64,000 nucleotides of DNA from Streptomyces sp. NBC_01465 (GCF_036227325.1 NZ_CP109467.1:6944001-7008000), one strand, 5' to 3'. Numbered from the stretch's first letter, positions 27,345-37,435 are shown. Numbers and translations: made by a program. The notes: a model not told the origin generated them from the sequence alone.

Positions 27345-28505
27345 TTGAACCGCCTGAGACCCGCCCTGCTCGCCTGCGCCGCAGTGGCCGCCGCGCTGCT
27401 GCCCGCGCACTCCGCCACGGCCGACACGTCCGCCGCCCGCGGACCCCGCCTCTACACCCCGGCCGCCAATCCGGACGCGTACCGCCAGACCCTCGACCTC
27501 GTCCGGCACGGGCAGTTCCGCGATGCCGCCGGGATCCTCGCCATGGTCAGCACCCCGCAGGCCGTCTGGTACGGCGACCAGACCCCCGCCGAGGTCGAGC
27601 GGCAGGCCCGCGCCGTGGTGCGGGACGCCGGGCGCGAGATCCCCGTCTTCGCCCTCTACAACATCCCCGGCCGCGACTGCTCCAACTACTCGGCCGGCGG
27701 CGCCGCCGACACCCCCGCGTACAAGGCCTGGATCGACGCGGTCGCCCGCGGCATCGGCAGCCATGACTCCATGGTCGTCCTGGAGCCCGACTCCCTCGCC
27801 CTGCTGCCCTCCGACTGCGGCCAGGACGACGCGCAGGGGACGAAGACCGCCGCCCGCTACACCGAGGTCAACTACGCAGTCGACCGGCTCGGCGCCTCGT
27901 CCGCCACCAAGGTCTATCTCGACACCGGACACCCCGGCTGGCACAGCGTCAACGACATCGTCCCCCGTCTGGTCGAAGGAGGCGTCGCCCGAGCCGCCGG
28001 CTTCTACACCAACGCCTCCAACTACAACACCGACGACGCCAACGCCTGGTACGGCAAGCTGATCTCCTCCTGCCTCGCCTACGTCGACACCGGCGGAAGC
28101 AGCGCGGAGTGCCCCAACCAGTACTGGCCGCGCGCCGACGCCCAGAGCTGGCTCGACACCCATGTGCACGCCGACCCGGCCCGGATGAAGCACTTCGTCA
28201 CCGACACGAGCCGCAACGGCAAGGGCCCCTGGACCCCGCCTCCCGGCAAGTACACGGACGCCCAGGACTGGTGCAACCCGCCGGGACGCGGCCTCGGCGC
28301 CCGCCCCACGCTGCGCACCGGCGACCCGCTGCAGGACGCCAAACTGTGGATCAAGACCCCCGGCGAATCCGACGGCCTGTGCCTGCGCGGCACCCAGGGG
28401 CCCGAGGATCCGGAACGCGGAGTGGTCGACCCGGCGGCGGGGGACTGGTTCGCCGCCCAGGCGCTGGAGCTGACGAGGGAGGCCAACCCGCCCATAACGC
28501 CCTGA
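27345..28505 (+). CDS. Secreted GH6 cellulase (endoglucanase/cellobiohydrolase family)
   Basis: 386 aa from the TTG at 27345 (GGAG 7-8 nt upstream). Residues 1-27 are a Sec signal peptide. GH6 motifs: VFALYNIPGRDCSNYSAGG (aspartate region), MVVLEPDSLALLPSDC (the acid Asp), YLDTGHPGWH and a C-terminal WIKTPGESDGLC. The enzyme hydrolyses beta-1,4-glucan with inversion. No carbohydrate-binding module is attached. Its CebR box implies induction by cello-oligosaccharides. Confidence 0.92.
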   Translation: MNRLRPALLACAAVAAALLPAHSATADTSAARGPRLYTPAANPDAYRQTLDLVRHGQFRDAAGILAMVSTPQAVWYGDQTPAEVERQARAVVRDAGREIPVFALYNIPGRDCSNYSAGGAADTPAYKAWIDAVARGIGSHDSMVVLEPDSLALLPSDCGQDDAQGTKTAARYTEVNYAVDRLGASSATKVYLDTGHPGWHSVNDIVPRLVEGGVARAAGFYTNASNYNTDDANAWYGKLISSCLAYVDTGGSSAECPNQYWPRADAQSWLDTHVHADPARMKHFVTDTSRNGKGPWTPPPGKYTDAQDWCNPPGRGLGARPTLRTGDPLQDAKLWIKTPGESDGLCLRGTQGPEDPERGVVDPAAGDWFAAQALELTREANPPITP

Positions 28506-28583
28506 CAAAGGGTGGAACGACCTCGCGGAGATTACCGTCTACCCCGGTGGATCAGAGGTAAATTCCGAGAGGCAGTGGTGAGA

Positions 28584-30098
28584 ATGGCCGTTGACGCAGC
28601 AAGCGTCACCACCCCGCGAGATCCGGGCGAGGAGCCCGGAAAGCGAGGATGGCTCGACCGCGGAGACGGCCTCGGACGTCGTACGACGTCCTGGACGTCC
28701 CTGCTCTCCCTGCTGCCTCTCGGGCTCCTCGCCGTCGCGTTCTGGTACGGGCAGTACGTCCGCCCGAGCGCCGACGAATGGGTCTTCCTGCCGCTCGTGC
28801 GCGACCACGGCATCTCCGGTCTGGTCGACAAGTTCTACAACGTCGACAACGGCCGCGTCGCCAACGCCCTGATGGTCGGTGCGTACGCCAAGTTCGGTAT
28901 CGCGGGCCACCAGTGGTTCGGCCTGGTCAGCGCCGTGATCATGCTCGGCGCGCTGTGGCTCCTCACCGTCCTGGTGCTGCGCAGGGCCGGGCAGCGCGTG
29001 CCGCTCGGCACCCCGCTGCTGGTCTCCCTGATGATCACGACGGTGTTCTTCTTCGCCGGCGTGAACATCTACAAGACGTTCTACTGGCCCGCCGCCTCCG
29101 TCTCGCACACCATGGCGCCGGTCCTGGCGGCCGCCGTGGCCATCCCGCTGCTGCTGGCCCACGGCCGGGCGGGCAGGATCGCGGCCCTGGTGCTGACGGT
29201 GGTCGGCGGGGTGTTCATCGGGACGCTCTCCGAGGAGACCTCGGTGATCGTCCTGGTGGTCGGGGCGACGCTCCTGCTCTTCGCGCACCTCTTCTTCACC
29301 GAGCGCGTACGCGGCCACATCCGCGTCTGGGCCGGCTGCTACATGCTCGGCATCGCCATCGGCATGGTCGTCCTGATGACCTCGCCGGGCTCGATCCACC
29401 GGCGCCAGCGGTACGGCGCCCAGTCCACCGCCGAGATGCTCTCGCCGCACAGCCTGAAGACGGCGTTCTCCGCCTATGTGCACATCCTGGAGAAGACGCT
29501 GCCCACCTGGCAGTACCTGGGAGCGGTCGCCGCAGGGGTGATCCTCGGCCTGCTCGCGCGCGGCCGCGCGGAGCGCTCCACCGCCCTGAAGCCGGTCAGG
29601 CCCCCGGTCCTGATCGGGCTCGGCGCCCTGGTCTGCCTGGTCTCCGGCTACGGCTGCACCCTGATCACGCTGCCCATCTTCGGCGCGAGGGTGACGGCCA
29701 CGGACCGCGTCTGGAACGACTGGCTGCTGCTGTACATCGTGCTGTTCGTCGCCTTCGGCGCCCTGCTCGGCCGCGCGCTGCGGCTGCGTACGGACAACCG
29801 GGCCACGTCGGGGGTGGCGCTGCTCGCCGCCGCCGCGGTGTACGGAGTGGTCTGTGTCTCCCTGGTCGCCCCGCTGACGCACCTCGGCCACCAGATGCAC
29901 GTACGGGCGGAGAAGTTCGACCGTCAGGACGCGTGGCTACGGGAGCAGGCGGCGGAGGGCAAGAAGGTCCTGCCGTACACGCCGACCAGGATCTCCCACA
30001 TGCTGGAGCCGTTCACCATGAAGAGCGGCTGGCCGATCACCGGCACCGCCAAGTGGTACAAGGTCGACAAGCTCACACACGGGAAGCGGATTCCCTGA
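28584..30098 (+). CDS. DUF6056-like polytopic membrane protein
   Basis: 504 aa from the ATG at 28584 (a GTG at 28578 is equally near the GAGAGG site). About 11 membrane helices are seen. A conserved-looking extracytoplasmic loop follows helix 1 ([20 protein letters not shown]) and another is [20 protein letters not shown]. The shape recalls GT-C-type glycosyltransferases or O-antigen-like membrane proteins, and the next two genes (GT2 and GtrA, opposite strand) are glycan-linked. Its biochemical role is not established. Its last 26 bp overlap the convergent GtrA gene. Confidence 0.78.
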   Translation: MAVDAASVTTPRDPGEEPGKRGWLDRGDGLGRRTTSWTSLLSLLPLGLLAVAFWYGQYVRPSADEWVFLPLVRDHGISGLVDKFYNVDNGRVANALMVGAYAKFGIAGHQWFGLVSAVIMLGALWLLTVLVLRRAGQRVPLGTPLLVSLMITTVFFFAGVNIYKTFYWPAASVSHTMAPVLAAAVAIPLLLAHGRAGRIAALVLTVVGGVFIGTLSEETSVIVLVVGATLLLFAHLFFTERVRGHIRVWAGCYMLGIAIGMVVLMTSPGSIHRRQRYGAQSTAEMLSPHSLKTAFSAYVHILEKTLPTWQYLGAVAAGVILGLLARGRAERSTALKPVRPPVLIGLGALVCLVSGYGCTLITLPIFGARVTATDRVWNDWLLLYIVLFVAFGALLGRALRLRTDNRATSGVALLAAAAVYGVVCVSLVAPLTHLGHQMHVRAEKFDRQDAWLREQAAEGKKVLPYTPTRISHMLEPFTMKSGWPITGTAKWYKVDKLTHGKRIP

Positions 30099-30525
30099 CC
30101 TCGGGGTCCCCGTGACCCTCGATCCCCGTCTGCGGCTGGGCCGTCACCCCTGAGGTGATGGCCCAGCGGGCAAGAAGGAACGAGGCGGGCGTGATGAGGA
30201 CACCGGCGAGGAGCGCGGCGATGTCCTTGTTCATTCCCAGCCGGCTCACAGCCAGGTAGAGCAGGATGCCGCTGCCGACGACATTGACGATCCCCGACAG
30301 GGGGTAGCGGAGGAAGCCCCGCCACGTCGGCCTGGTGCGGATGGTGATGTACGAGTTGAGCAGGAACGAGCCGATGATGCTGACGATCCAGCCGATCACA
30401 TGGGCGGCGAGATAAGGGATCCAGCGGTTCAGCGGGGCGTAGACCGCGTAGTAGACAGCGGTGTTGGCCAGTCCGATCGCGGCGAACGTGACGAACTGAC
30501 CCAGGGTGCGGGTGCGTTCCTTCAA
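30073..30525 (-). CDS. GtrA-family membrane protein
   Basis: 150 aa with four membrane helices ([79 protein letters not shown]). GtrA proteins are thought to flip lipid-linked sugars across the membrane. The TTG start at 30525 overlaps the glycosyltransferase stop codon by 4 nt (TTGA), so the two are translationally coupled, the usual GtrA-GtrB arrangement. Confidence 0.87.
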   Translation of the reverse strand: MKERTRTLGQFVTFAAIGLANTAVYYAVYAPLNRWIPYLAAHVIGWIVSIIGSFLLNSYITIRTRPTWRGFLRYPLSGIVNVVGSGILLYLAVSRLGMNKDIAALLAGVLITPASFLLARWAITSGVTAQPQTGIEGHGDPEVRESASRV

Positions 30526-31535
30526 GACTGCGGCCGTCCCTGGAGTCCCTTGACGCCCTGCACGCTCTGGACGGCGGCAGAGGTGAGCCGGGAGGCCGTG
30601 GTGAAGCCGCCGGCGGTCTCGTCCGTCTCGCGTACGACGTAGTGAGGGCGGCGCTTGGACTCGTGGTAGATCCGGCCGACGTACTCGCCGACGACACCGA
30701 GCGTCGCCAGCTGGACACCTGCGAGGGCCACGATCGCGCTCAGCAGGGTCGCGTAACCCGGGGTGTCGACGCCGTTCATCACGCTGTTGACGACGATCCA
30801 CAGGGCGTAGAGCAGGGCGGACACGAAGAGGCAGAGGCCGGTGTGGATCGCCAGGCGCAGCGGACGGCTGTTGAAGGAGATCAGCCCGTCGATGCCGTAA
30901 TTGAGCAGGCGCTTTCCGCCCCACTTCGATTCGCCCGCCGCCCGCTCGACGTTCTGGTACGTGAAGCTGACGGTGTCGAAACCGATCCAGGAGAAGAGCC
31001 CCTTGGAAAAGCGGTTGGACTCCGGGAGCGAGAGGACCGAGTCCACCGCGCGGCGCGAAAGGAGACGGAAGTCGCCCGCGCCGTCGATGACCTCGACTTC
31101 CATGGCGCGGCGCACCAGGCGGTAGTACGTCTTGCTGAAAGCGGAACGCACCGCGCCCTCGCCGGCCCGGTCGCGCTGGGCGATGACCTGGTCGTATCCG
31201 TGCCCGTGGAGCTCCAGCATGCGGGGGATGAGCTCCGGGGGGTGCTGGAGGTCGGCGTCCATGATGACCACGGCGTCGCCCTGGGACATCCGCAGGCCGG
31301 CGAGCATACCGGGCTCCTTGCCGAAGTTGCGGCTGAAGGAGGTGTAGCGCACCCGGGGGTCGGTCTCGGCGAGCGCACGCAGCTGATCGAGGGTGTTGTC
31401 GCTGCTTCCGTCGTCGACGTAGCAGATCTCGAAGGTCTCCCTGGTCGGTTCGAGTGCGGAGATCAGGGCCGCGTGGAATGCGTCTATGACCTCGCCCTCG
31501 TTGAAGCACGGTACGACGACCGATAGGTAGACCAT
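30522..31535 (-). CDS. GT2 glycosyltransferase, polyprenyl-phosphate sugar synthase type (GtrB-like)
   Basis: 337 aa from the ATG at 31535. The N-terminal GT-A domain shows [26 protein letters not shown] and the metal-binding [16 protein letters not shown]. Two C-terminal membrane helices follow ([19 protein letters not shown] and [20 protein letters not shown]). Such enzymes move a sugar from a nucleotide donor to undecaprenyl phosphate at the inner membrane face. With the coupled GtrA protein it probably supplies a lipid-linked sugar for modifying a cell-surface glycan. The sugar cannot be inferred. Confidence 0.9.
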   Translation of the reverse strand: MVYLSVVVPCFNEGEVIDAFHAALISALEPTRETFEICYVDDGSSDNTLDQLRALAETDPRVRYTSFSRNFGKEPGMLAGLRMSQGDAVVIMDADLQHPPELIPRMLELHGHGYDQVIAQRDRAGEGAVRSAFSKTYYRLVRRAMEVEVIDGAGDFRLLSRRAVDSVLSLPESNRFSKGLFSWIGFDTVSFTYQNVERAAGESKWGGKRLLNYGIDGLISFNSRPLRLAIHTGLCLFVSALLYALWIVVNSVMNGVDTPGYATLLSAIVALAGVQLATLGVVGEYVGRIYHESKRRPHYVVRETDETAGGFTTASRLTSAAVQSVQGVKGLQGRPQS

Positions 31536-31903
31536 GTCTCTTCTCACTCCGTGTCAGTCATGCGAGTGCCGATTCCGATTCCAGACGTGTGACTCGCATA
31601 CATGAAGAAGGGTTGTGAGGCGATCTGGGTTGCCTGCGTTATCCAAACTTTCCTGGATCCAGGCAATTCGTGCGACCGGGCGGCGCGGCGCAAAGGCGGC
31701 GGGTGCCTCGGACCCCCCGGTCTTTGGCGGCCGTATCCGCTGGTCAGAGGGGGCGGCCACCGCTTCACGATGTCACCGGAAGGGGGTGCTGGGGTGGCGC
31801 TGCGTGATATTGCCGGATACGGGAAGGGGAACACCGCGTTGCGCGGGAAGGGCCCTGCCTGATGCCGGGGGACACCGGGCAGGGCGCTCGGGCTCCTGTC
31901 GCG
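31536..31903. other. Intergenic region upstream of the GT2/GtrA operon
   Basis: No convincing gene is seen in this 368-bp stretch; short open frames here lack codon bias and ribosome sites. It holds an inverted repeat (TTGCCTG 31630-31636 with CAGGCAA 31660-31666) overlapping the perfect 12-bp palindrome CCTGGATCCAGG (31652-31663). The terminator of the PL11 gene lies at its right end. Confidence 0.5.
31852..31885 (-). terminator. Hairpin terminator downstream of the PL11 lyase
   Basis: The 8-bp stem GCCCTGCC (31852-31859) pairs with GGCAGGGC (31878-31885). It lies 19 nt past the lyase stop. Confidence 0.6.
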
Positions 31904-33784
31904 TCAGGGTGCGGTGACCACCGGCCTCGGTGCGGTCGCCATGCCGTCGCCGATGAAGAAGCTCGGGTGGGGCGGCTGGTTGTACGCCGTGTTCTGCCAG
32001 GCCAGGGCCGTGCGGTACATGGTGTCGTGGAGGAGCGTGGTGATCCTGGTGCTCGTCTCGTACGGCGTGGAGTAGATCCGCAGCGCGGTGTTGTTCGTGG
32101 TCGGCCAGACCACTTCCTCGCGCCAGTCGCCGAGGATGTCGCCCGACAGCGACGGTGTGGCCTTGGTGGAGTTGTTGGAGTGCACGCCCGCGCCCGTCAG
32201 CAGCCGGGTGTCGGAGGCGGTCCCGTACTTGTCGATGTGGGTGGAGTCCAGGAGCTCGCGGGTGGTGTCCCCGTCCCACCAGGAGAGGAAGTTGGTGCTG
32301 GAGGGCTTGCGGCCGACGACCGTGCCGGCCGTGTTGCGGATGTCGGGCTGCGCCGACGACCAGGACTCGGCGCCCGGGCTGCCGGACCAGATGTCGTCGG
32401 AGACACCGCGCCCGTTGTCGCCGTTCGCAGGCGTCGACCAGAGCACCTGGCCCGTTTTCGCGTCCGCGAACCACGAGGACGGCTTCGAGGAGTCCTCGTC
32501 GACCTTGAACTCCTCCAGGCCGGGGCGCGAGGGGTCCAGATCGCCGACGTGCATCGCGTCGCCGTGGCCGTTCTTCGTGGTCCACCGGGCCGATCCGTTG
32601 TCGTCGACGGCCATCGAGCCGTAGACGATCTCGTCCTTGCCGTCCTGGTCCACATCGGCGACCGACAGGCTGTGATTGCCCTGGCTGTCGTACCCCTTGC
32701 CGCTGTTGGTCGAGGAGCTGGTGTCGAAGGTCCAGCGGCGGGTGAAGGCGCCGCCGCGCCAGTCCCAGGCGGCGATCACCGTACGCGTGTAGTAGCCGCG
32801 CGCCATGATGAGCGAGGGGCGGGCGCCGTCGAGATAGGCCGTACCGGCCAGGAAGCGGTCCACGCGGTTGCCGTAACTGTCCCCCCAGGAGGAGACGGTG
32901 CCGCGCGCGGGCACGTAGTCGACGGTGCCCATCGCGGCGCCCGACTGCCCGTTGAACATGGTCAGATACTCCGGGCCCGAGAGGACGTACCCGCTGGAAT
33001 TGCGGTAGTCGGCGGAGGCGGAGCCGATGACCTTGCCCGCGCCGTCCACCGACCCGTCGGCGGTCTTCGTGGCCACCTCGGCCCTGCCGTCGCCGTCGTA
33101 GTCGTACACCTGGAACTGGGTGTAGTGCGCCCCCGAGCGGATGTTCTTGCCCAGGTCGATGCGCCAGAGCCGGGTGCCGTCCAGCTTGATGCCGTCGAGG
33201 ACGGTGTTCCCGGTGTAGCCGGACTGGGAGTTGTCCTTGGCGTTGGTCGGCGTCCACTTCAGTACGAAGTCGAGTGCGCCGTCCCCGTCGAGATCGCCGA
33301 CGCTCGCGTCATTGGCCTCGTAGGTGTACGCCACCCCGTCGGGGGTGGTGCCGCCGGCCGGGGCGGAGATCGGGACGTCCTTGTAGCCCGTACGGAACTG
33401 CACGGCGTGCACCGAGTCGCCCTGCTCCACGCCGTTCACGACGGCGCGCACCGTGTAGTCGGCCTGGGCGGGCGCCCCGGAGTGGAAGTAGTTCGTGGAG
33501 CCCGTGACCGGGGCGGAGTTGAGCTTCGTGCCGGCCCGGTAGACGTTGAAGGCCACGGTGTCGGAATCGGTGCCCAGCCAGCGCCAGCTGACCAGGTTCC
33601 CTGCATCGGTGTGCACACTCACCACACCCCGGTCGAGCGCCTCGACCTGGCGGGCGGTCGCGGCGGACGAGGTGTCGGGCAGGGCGACCAGTCCGGCGGC
33701 GGCGAGGACGCCGGCGAGGACGGCGGTCAGCAGATGGCGTCGGCGGAATCCGGGGGAGTGCGGGCGCGGCTGCGGGTGCTGCAC
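31904..33784 (-). CDS. Secreted rhamnogalacturonan lyase (PL11)
   Basis: 626 aa from the GTG at 33784, which has a perfect AGGAGG 7 nt upstream. Residues 1-42 form a twin-Arg-containing signal peptide (FRRRHLLTAVLAGVLAAAGL, ending SSAA). The mature protein follows the PL11 beta-propeller pattern with repeated calcium-binding loops (DLDGDGALDF, DYDGDGRAEV, DVDQDGKDEI). It ends in LSGDILGDWREEVVWPT and FFIGDG. PL11 enzymes cleave the rhamnogalacturonan-I backbone of pectin. No pectin transporter is adjacent. It is divergent from the siderophore importer genes. Confidence 0.92.
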   Translation of the reverse strand: MQHPQPRPHSPGFRRRHLLTAVLAGVLAAAGLVALPDTSSAATARQVEALDRGVVSVHTDAGNLVSWRWLGTDSDTVAFNVYRAGTKLNSAPVTGSTNYFHSGAPAQADYTVRAVVNGVEQGDSVHAVQFRTGYKDVPISAPAGGTTPDGVAYTYEANDASVGDLDGDGALDFVLKWTPTNAKDNSQSGYTGNTVLDGIKLDGTRLWRIDLGKNIRSGAHYTQFQVYDYDGDGRAEVATKTADGSVDGAGKVIGSASADYRNSSGYVLSGPEYLTMFNGQSGAAMGTVDYVPARGTVSSWGDSYGNRVDRFLAGTAYLDGARPSLIMARGYYTRTVIAAWDWRGGAFTRRWTFDTSSSTNSGKGYDSQGNHSLSVADVDQDGKDEIVYGSMAVDDNGSARWTTKNGHGDAMHVGDLDPSRPGLEEFKVDEDSSKPSSWFADAKTGQVLWSTPANGDNGRGVSDDIWSGSPGAESWSSAQPDIRNTAGTVVGRKPSSTNFLSWWDGDTTRELLDSTHIDKYGTASDTRLLTGAGVHSNNSTKATPSLSGDILGDWREEVVWPTTNNTALRIYSTPYETSTRITTLLHDTMYRTALAWQNTAYNQPPHPSFFIGDGMATAPRPVVTAP

Positions 33785-33885
33785 GGTGAATCCTCCTGCG
33801 CGGTGGAAGGCATGTCCGTGCTGCTGTCGCCGCCGGGGCGGGGAAGGTTGCCGGGGGTGGTGCGCCCACCCACAGGAAGTGTGAT

Positions 33886-33904
33886 TAAGGTAAGCCTTAC
33901 CTAA
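33886..33904. promoter_or_regulatory. Iron box upstream of the siderophore importer
   Basis: TAAGGTAAGCCTTACCTAA is a near-perfect 19-bp dyad matching the DmdR/IdeR iron-box pattern. It ends 19 bp before the start of the binding-protein gene and shares its 15-bp core with the box upstream of fhuF. Confidence 0.88.
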
Positions 33905-33923
33905 TGGCTTCGAAGGGCTTCTT

Positions 33924-34976
33924 GTGCGTGCGTGGGGTGTGAAGGCCGTCCTCGGCCTGTCCGTCATCGGTGGTCTGCTGGCCGGATGTTCGTCGGGTGG
34001 TGGCAGCGGTACGGGGAGCGAGGGCGCGGCCGACGGCTCGCGCAACAAGGTCGCCGGGGCCGAGCAGGGGCCCGCGGCGGCGCCCAGCGCACTGGCCGCC
34101 GGTATGGGGACGAAGGCCGCGGACGGGGTCTTCCCGCGTACCGTCACCCACTTCAAGGGCAGCACCGAGATCACCGGGAAGCCCGCGAGGGTCGCCGCGC
34201 TCAGCACCGGGCAGCTCGACGACCTCCTCACGCTGGGCGCCGTCCCGGTGGCCGCCACCCGCGGCGACAACGCCGGACTCGTACCGGACTATCTGGCCGA
34301 CGCCTTCCCGCAGCAGAAGGCGCAGCTGGCGAAGATGGCCGACGTCGGCACCCGGGCCGCGCCCAATCTGGAGGCGCTCTCCGCCGCGCAGCCCGATCTG
34401 ATCCTCATCAACTCCTCGCTCGCGGACCTCTATCCCAAGCTGTCGAAGATCGCGCCGACCGTGGTGACCAAGGGGCAGGGCATCAACTGGAAGCGCGATC
34501 TGCTGCTGGTCGGCGACGCGGTAGGGAAGGGCGACCAGGCGCAGACGCTGCTCAACGGCTTCGCCGAGGACGCGGCAGCCAAGGGCAAGGCGCTCGGCGC
34601 GGGCGGCACCGCCGTGTCCATGGTCCGCTTCACGCCCGACCGGACCAGGATGTTCGGCGTCTCGTCCTTCACCGGCTCCATCGCCGTCGACATGGGAGTC
34701 GGGCGTCCCAAGTCCCAGTCCTTCAAGGCGATTTCGCAGGACATCAGCTCCGAGCGCATCGACCTCGCCGACGGCGACTGGATCTTCTACTCGGTGCAGG
34801 GCGACCCCGCGAAGACCGATGCGGGCAGTGTGCTCGCCGGACCGCTCTGGAAGTCCATGAAGGCGGTCAAGGGCGAGCACGCCGTCAAGGTCGACGACGA
34901 CCCCTGGTACCTCAACGCGGGCCCCACCGCAGCCCGGTTGGTCGTCGAGCAGCTCACCGCCTCGCTCGGATCATGA
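33924..34976 (+). CDS. Iron-siderophore ABC transporter, lipoprotein binding component
   Basis: 350 aa from the GTG at 33924 (AAGGG about 7 nt upstream). Residues 1-22 are a lipoprotein signal with lipobox LLAGC22, so it is anchored outside the membrane. The body is a FepB/FhuD-type type-III binding protein (VAALSTGQLDDLLTLGAVPV...ALSAAQPDLILINSSLADLY). It captures a ferric siderophore and delivers it to the two permeases encoded immediately downstream. The iron box indicates repression in high iron. Confidence 0.91.
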   Translation: MRAWGVKAVLGLSVIGGLLAGCSSGGGSGTGSEGAADGSRNKVAGAEQGPAAAPSALAAGMGTKAADGVFPRTVTHFKGSTEITGKPARVAALSTGQLDDLLTLGAVPVAATRGDNAGLVPDYLADAFPQQKAQLAKMADVGTRAAPNLEALSAAQPDLILINSSLADLYPKLSKIAPTVVTKGQGINWKRDLLLVGDAVGKGDQAQTLLNGFAEDAAAKGKALGAGGTAVSMVRFTPDRTRMFGVSSFTGSIAVDMGVGRPKSQSFKAISQDISSERIDLADGDWIFYSVQGDPAKTDAGSVLAGPLWKSMKAVKGEHAVKVDDDPWYLNAGPTAARLVVEQLTASLGS

Positions 34977-35965
34977 GGTTCCGTACGACCGGCTGGACGG
35001 CGGTCGCTCTGGTGCTCACCGCCGCGGCCGTGGTGCTGAGCCTGGCCGTCGGCACCCGGGCGGTCCCGCCCTCCGCCGTCCTCGACGCCCTGCTGCACGG
35101 CGGGAGTTCACCGGACGCGCTCGTGGTGCGATCGCTGCGGATGCCGCGTACCGCCGTCGGGCTCACCGCGGGCGCGGCCCTCGGCCTCGCCGGGGCCGCG
35201 CTGCAGGCCGTCACCCGCAATCCGCTCGCCGATCCGGGCATCCTCGGGCTGAGCCAGGGCGCTGCGGCAGGGGTGGTCCTTGCCATCGCCACCGGTCTGG
35301 CGAGCGGCTTCGGGGGTTACGTCTGGTACGCCTTCGGGGGTGCCGTCGTCGCTGCCTGCGTCGTGTACGCCGTCGCCTCGCGCGGCCGCGGCGGCGCCTC
35401 ACCCGTCAAACTGGCGCTGGCCGGGACGGCGCTCTCCGCGATGGTCGCAGGCGCCACCACCGTTGCGCTGACGTCGAGTTCGGCCACCCTGGACCAGTTC
35501 AGGTTCTGGCAGGTGGGCGCGCTGAGCGGCCGCGACCCCGGCACCGTCGGGCGCATGCTGCCGTTCCTGCTGGTCGGCGCGCTCCTCGTACTCGGCTGTG
35601 CGCGCGGCCTCGACGCACTCGCCCTGGGCGACGAGAGCGCCCGCGCGCTGGGCCACAGGGTGGCGCTCGTACGGGGCTGCGCGGCACTCGGCGCCACCGT
35701 GCTGACGGCGGCCGCCGTCGCCGCCTCGGGCCCCATCGCCTTCGTCGGCCTGGCCGTACCGCACCTCGCCCGCCGGCTCGTCTCCGGCAACCACCGCAGC
35801 CTGCTGCCGCTCTCCGCCCTCCTCGGCGCCGCTCTGCTGCTCGCCGCCGACGTGGCAGGGCGGGTCGTGCGGGCGCCGGCGGAGGTGCCGGCCGGGGTGA
35901 TGACCGCGCTGGTCGGGGTACCGGTGCTGATCGTGCTCGTACGGAAGAAGGGGGCGACGGTATGA
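34973..35965 (+). CDS. FecCD-family siderophore ABC permease, first subunit
   Basis: 330 aa, about 9-10 membrane helices. FecCD signatures are present (RMPRTAVGLTAGAALGLAGA, then ALQAVTRNPLADPGILGLSQ; GPIAFVGLAVPHLARRLVSG). Its ATG overlaps the binding-protein stop as ATGA, and its own stop overlaps the next gene in the same way, so the three genes are tightly coupled. Confidence 0.92.
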   Translation: MRFRTTGWTAVALVLTAAAVVLSLAVGTRAVPPSAVLDALLHGGSSPDALVVRSLRMPRTAVGLTAGAALGLAGAALQAVTRNPLADPGILGLSQGAAAGVVLAIATGLASGFGGYVWYAFGGAVVAACVVYAVASRGRGGASPVKLALAGTALSAMVAGATTVALTSSSATLDQFRFWQVGALSGRDPGTVGRMLPFLLVGALLVLGCARGLDALALGDESARALGHRVALVRGCAALGATVLTAAAVAASGPIAFVGLAVPHLARRLVSGNHRSLLPLSALLGAALLLAADVAGRVVRAPAEVPAGVMTALVGVPVLIVLVRKKGATV

Positions 35966-37008
35966 GCGCTGCCGCCTATCCGCGGGCCGCCGGGCTCTCC
36001 GTACTCCGCCCGGGGCGCATCTCCCTTCTCCTGCACCGGCGTTCGGCCGTCGTCGCGTGTCTGCTGCTCGTAGTGCTGGCGGGTGCGGTGGCCGTCTCGG
36101 CCTGCGTGGGGCAGACCTTCGTCGCGCCCGGCGCGGTCTGGGACGTCCTGCGGGGCGAGCCGAGTCCGTACACCCTGGTCGTCTCCGAACTGCGCGTCCC
36201 GCGCATCGCGCTCGGCGTACTGGTGGGCGCCGCGCTCGGCCTCTCCGGCGCCCTCGTGCAGACGGTCACCCGCAACCCCCTGGCCAGCCCCGATGTCATC
36301 GGCGTCGGCCACGGAGCCGCTGCCGCGACGGTGCTGCTCCTGGCCACCGGGACGGTCACCTCGCCCGGCGCTCTGCCCGTCGTCTCCGCCGCCGGAGGTC
36401 TGGCGGCTGCAGCACTCGTGTACGCGGTCGCCTGGCGGCGGGGCATGCAGGCGAGCCGCTTCGTACTGACCGGGGTGGGCATCGGGGTCGCGCTCTCCGC
36501 CGTCGTACAGCTCTATCTCACCGACGCCGACCTGGCAGCGGCCGAGCAGGTGAAGCTCTGGCTCGCGGGCAGTCTCAGCGGGCGCGGCCTGGAGCAGGCC
36601 CGGCCGCTCGGCTGCGTCCTGCTGCTCGCCCTGCCCGGCCTGCTCTGGGCCGCCCGTGCGATGCGCCCGCTCGGCCTGGACGACGACACGGCGGCGGCAC
36701 TCGGCGTACCGGTGCAGCGCACCCGGCTCGGTCTGACCGTGCTCGGCGTGATCCTGGCCGCGACCGCCACCGGTGCCGCCGGCCCCATCGGCTTCGTGGC
36801 CCTCACCGCTCCGCAGCTGGCCCGGCGTCTCACCCGTACCCCACAACTGCCCCTGATCTGCTCGGCGTTGACCGGATCACTCGTCGTGGTCACTGCCGAC
36901 CTCGCGGCCCGCACCCTGCTGCCGCCGCTGGAGATCCCGGTCGGTGCGCTCACCGCGCTGGTCGGTGGTCCGTATCTGCTGTGGCTGCTGGGGCGGAAGG
37001 GGCGCTGA
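35962..37008 (+). CDS. FecCD-family siderophore ABC permease, second subunit
   Basis: 348 aa with the same topology as its partner (RVPRIALGVLVGAALGLSGA; VQTVTRNPLASPDVIGVGHG; GPIGFVALTAPQLARRLTRT). It forms a heterodimeric channel with the upstream permease. No ATP-binding subunit gene follows: the next gene is convergent and unrelated. The importer must borrow an ATPase encoded elsewhere. Confidence 0.92.
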   Translation: MSAAAYPRAAGLSVLRPGRISLLLHRRSAVVACLLLVVLAGAVAVSACVGQTFVAPGAVWDVLRGEPSPYTLVVSELRVPRIALGVLVGAALGLSGALVQTVTRNPLASPDVIGVGHGAAAATVLLLATGTVTSPGALPVVSAAGGLAAAALVYAVAWRRGMQASRFVLTGVGIGVALSAVVQLYLTDADLAAAEQVKLWLAGSLSGRGLEQARPLGCVLLLALPGLLWAARAMRPLGLDDDTAAALGVPVQRTRLGLTVLGVILAATATGAAGPIGFVALTAPQLARRLTRTPQLPLICSALTGSLVVVTADLAARTLLPPLEIPVGALTALVGGPYLLWLLGRKGR

Positions 37009-37014
37009 CGGAGC

Positions 37015-37389
37015 TCAGAGGTCGAAGGCCTCCTCGATCTCCACCAGGCGCGCACGGGCCACGGCAAGGGCGGCGCTGTTGCGGTCGAGTACGAGGTAGA
37101 TGAAGACGCCCTGCAGTTTGCGCTGCGCCAGCGGGTGGATGAGGTGGTACTCGCCGGTGAGCGTCACGAGGATGTCCTGCAGGTCGCCGGGCGGATAGCC
37201 GAGGACGGACAGCGCGTGGAGCTTGGCCCGGATCACATCGGTGTCGACTTCTCCGACCTTGTGCAGGTCGAGCTCCGTGCCGTTGCCCTGGACGCCCAGG
37301 GTGACCCGGCTGACGTAGTCCACAACGACGGCGCCCAGCGCGCCTCGTATCTTCATGACCTCGGTGAGGACCTGCTGGATCTGCTCCAT
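37015..37389 (-). CDS. Roadblock/LC7-domain protein
   Basis: 124 aa from the ATG at 37389. It shows the roadblock/LC7 alpha-beta pattern (QVLTEVMKIRGALGAVVVDY; VLTGEYHLIHPL-type strand; GVFIYLVLDRNSAALAVARA). In Streptomyces such proteins act with small GTPases or histidine kinases in conservons, but no GTPase gene is present here. It is the last gene of a minus-strand group, 46 bp after the binding-protein gene. Confidence 0.78.
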   Translation of the reverse strand: MEQIQQVLTEVMKIRGALGAVVVDYVSRVTLGVQGNGTELDLHKVGEVDTDVIRAKLHALSVLGYPPGDLQDILVTLTGEYHLIHPLAQRKLQGVFIYLVLDRNSAALAVARARLVEIEEAFDL

Positions 37390-37435
37390 GCTGCCGCCCT
37401 TCCGGGGCTGCCGCGTTCGGGGGTACGCGTCCCCC

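Noticed and set aside
31602..31862. Short open frames of 68-100 codons in the region before the GT2 gene
   Set aside because: No ribosome sites, no codon-position GC bias and no recognisable protein features.
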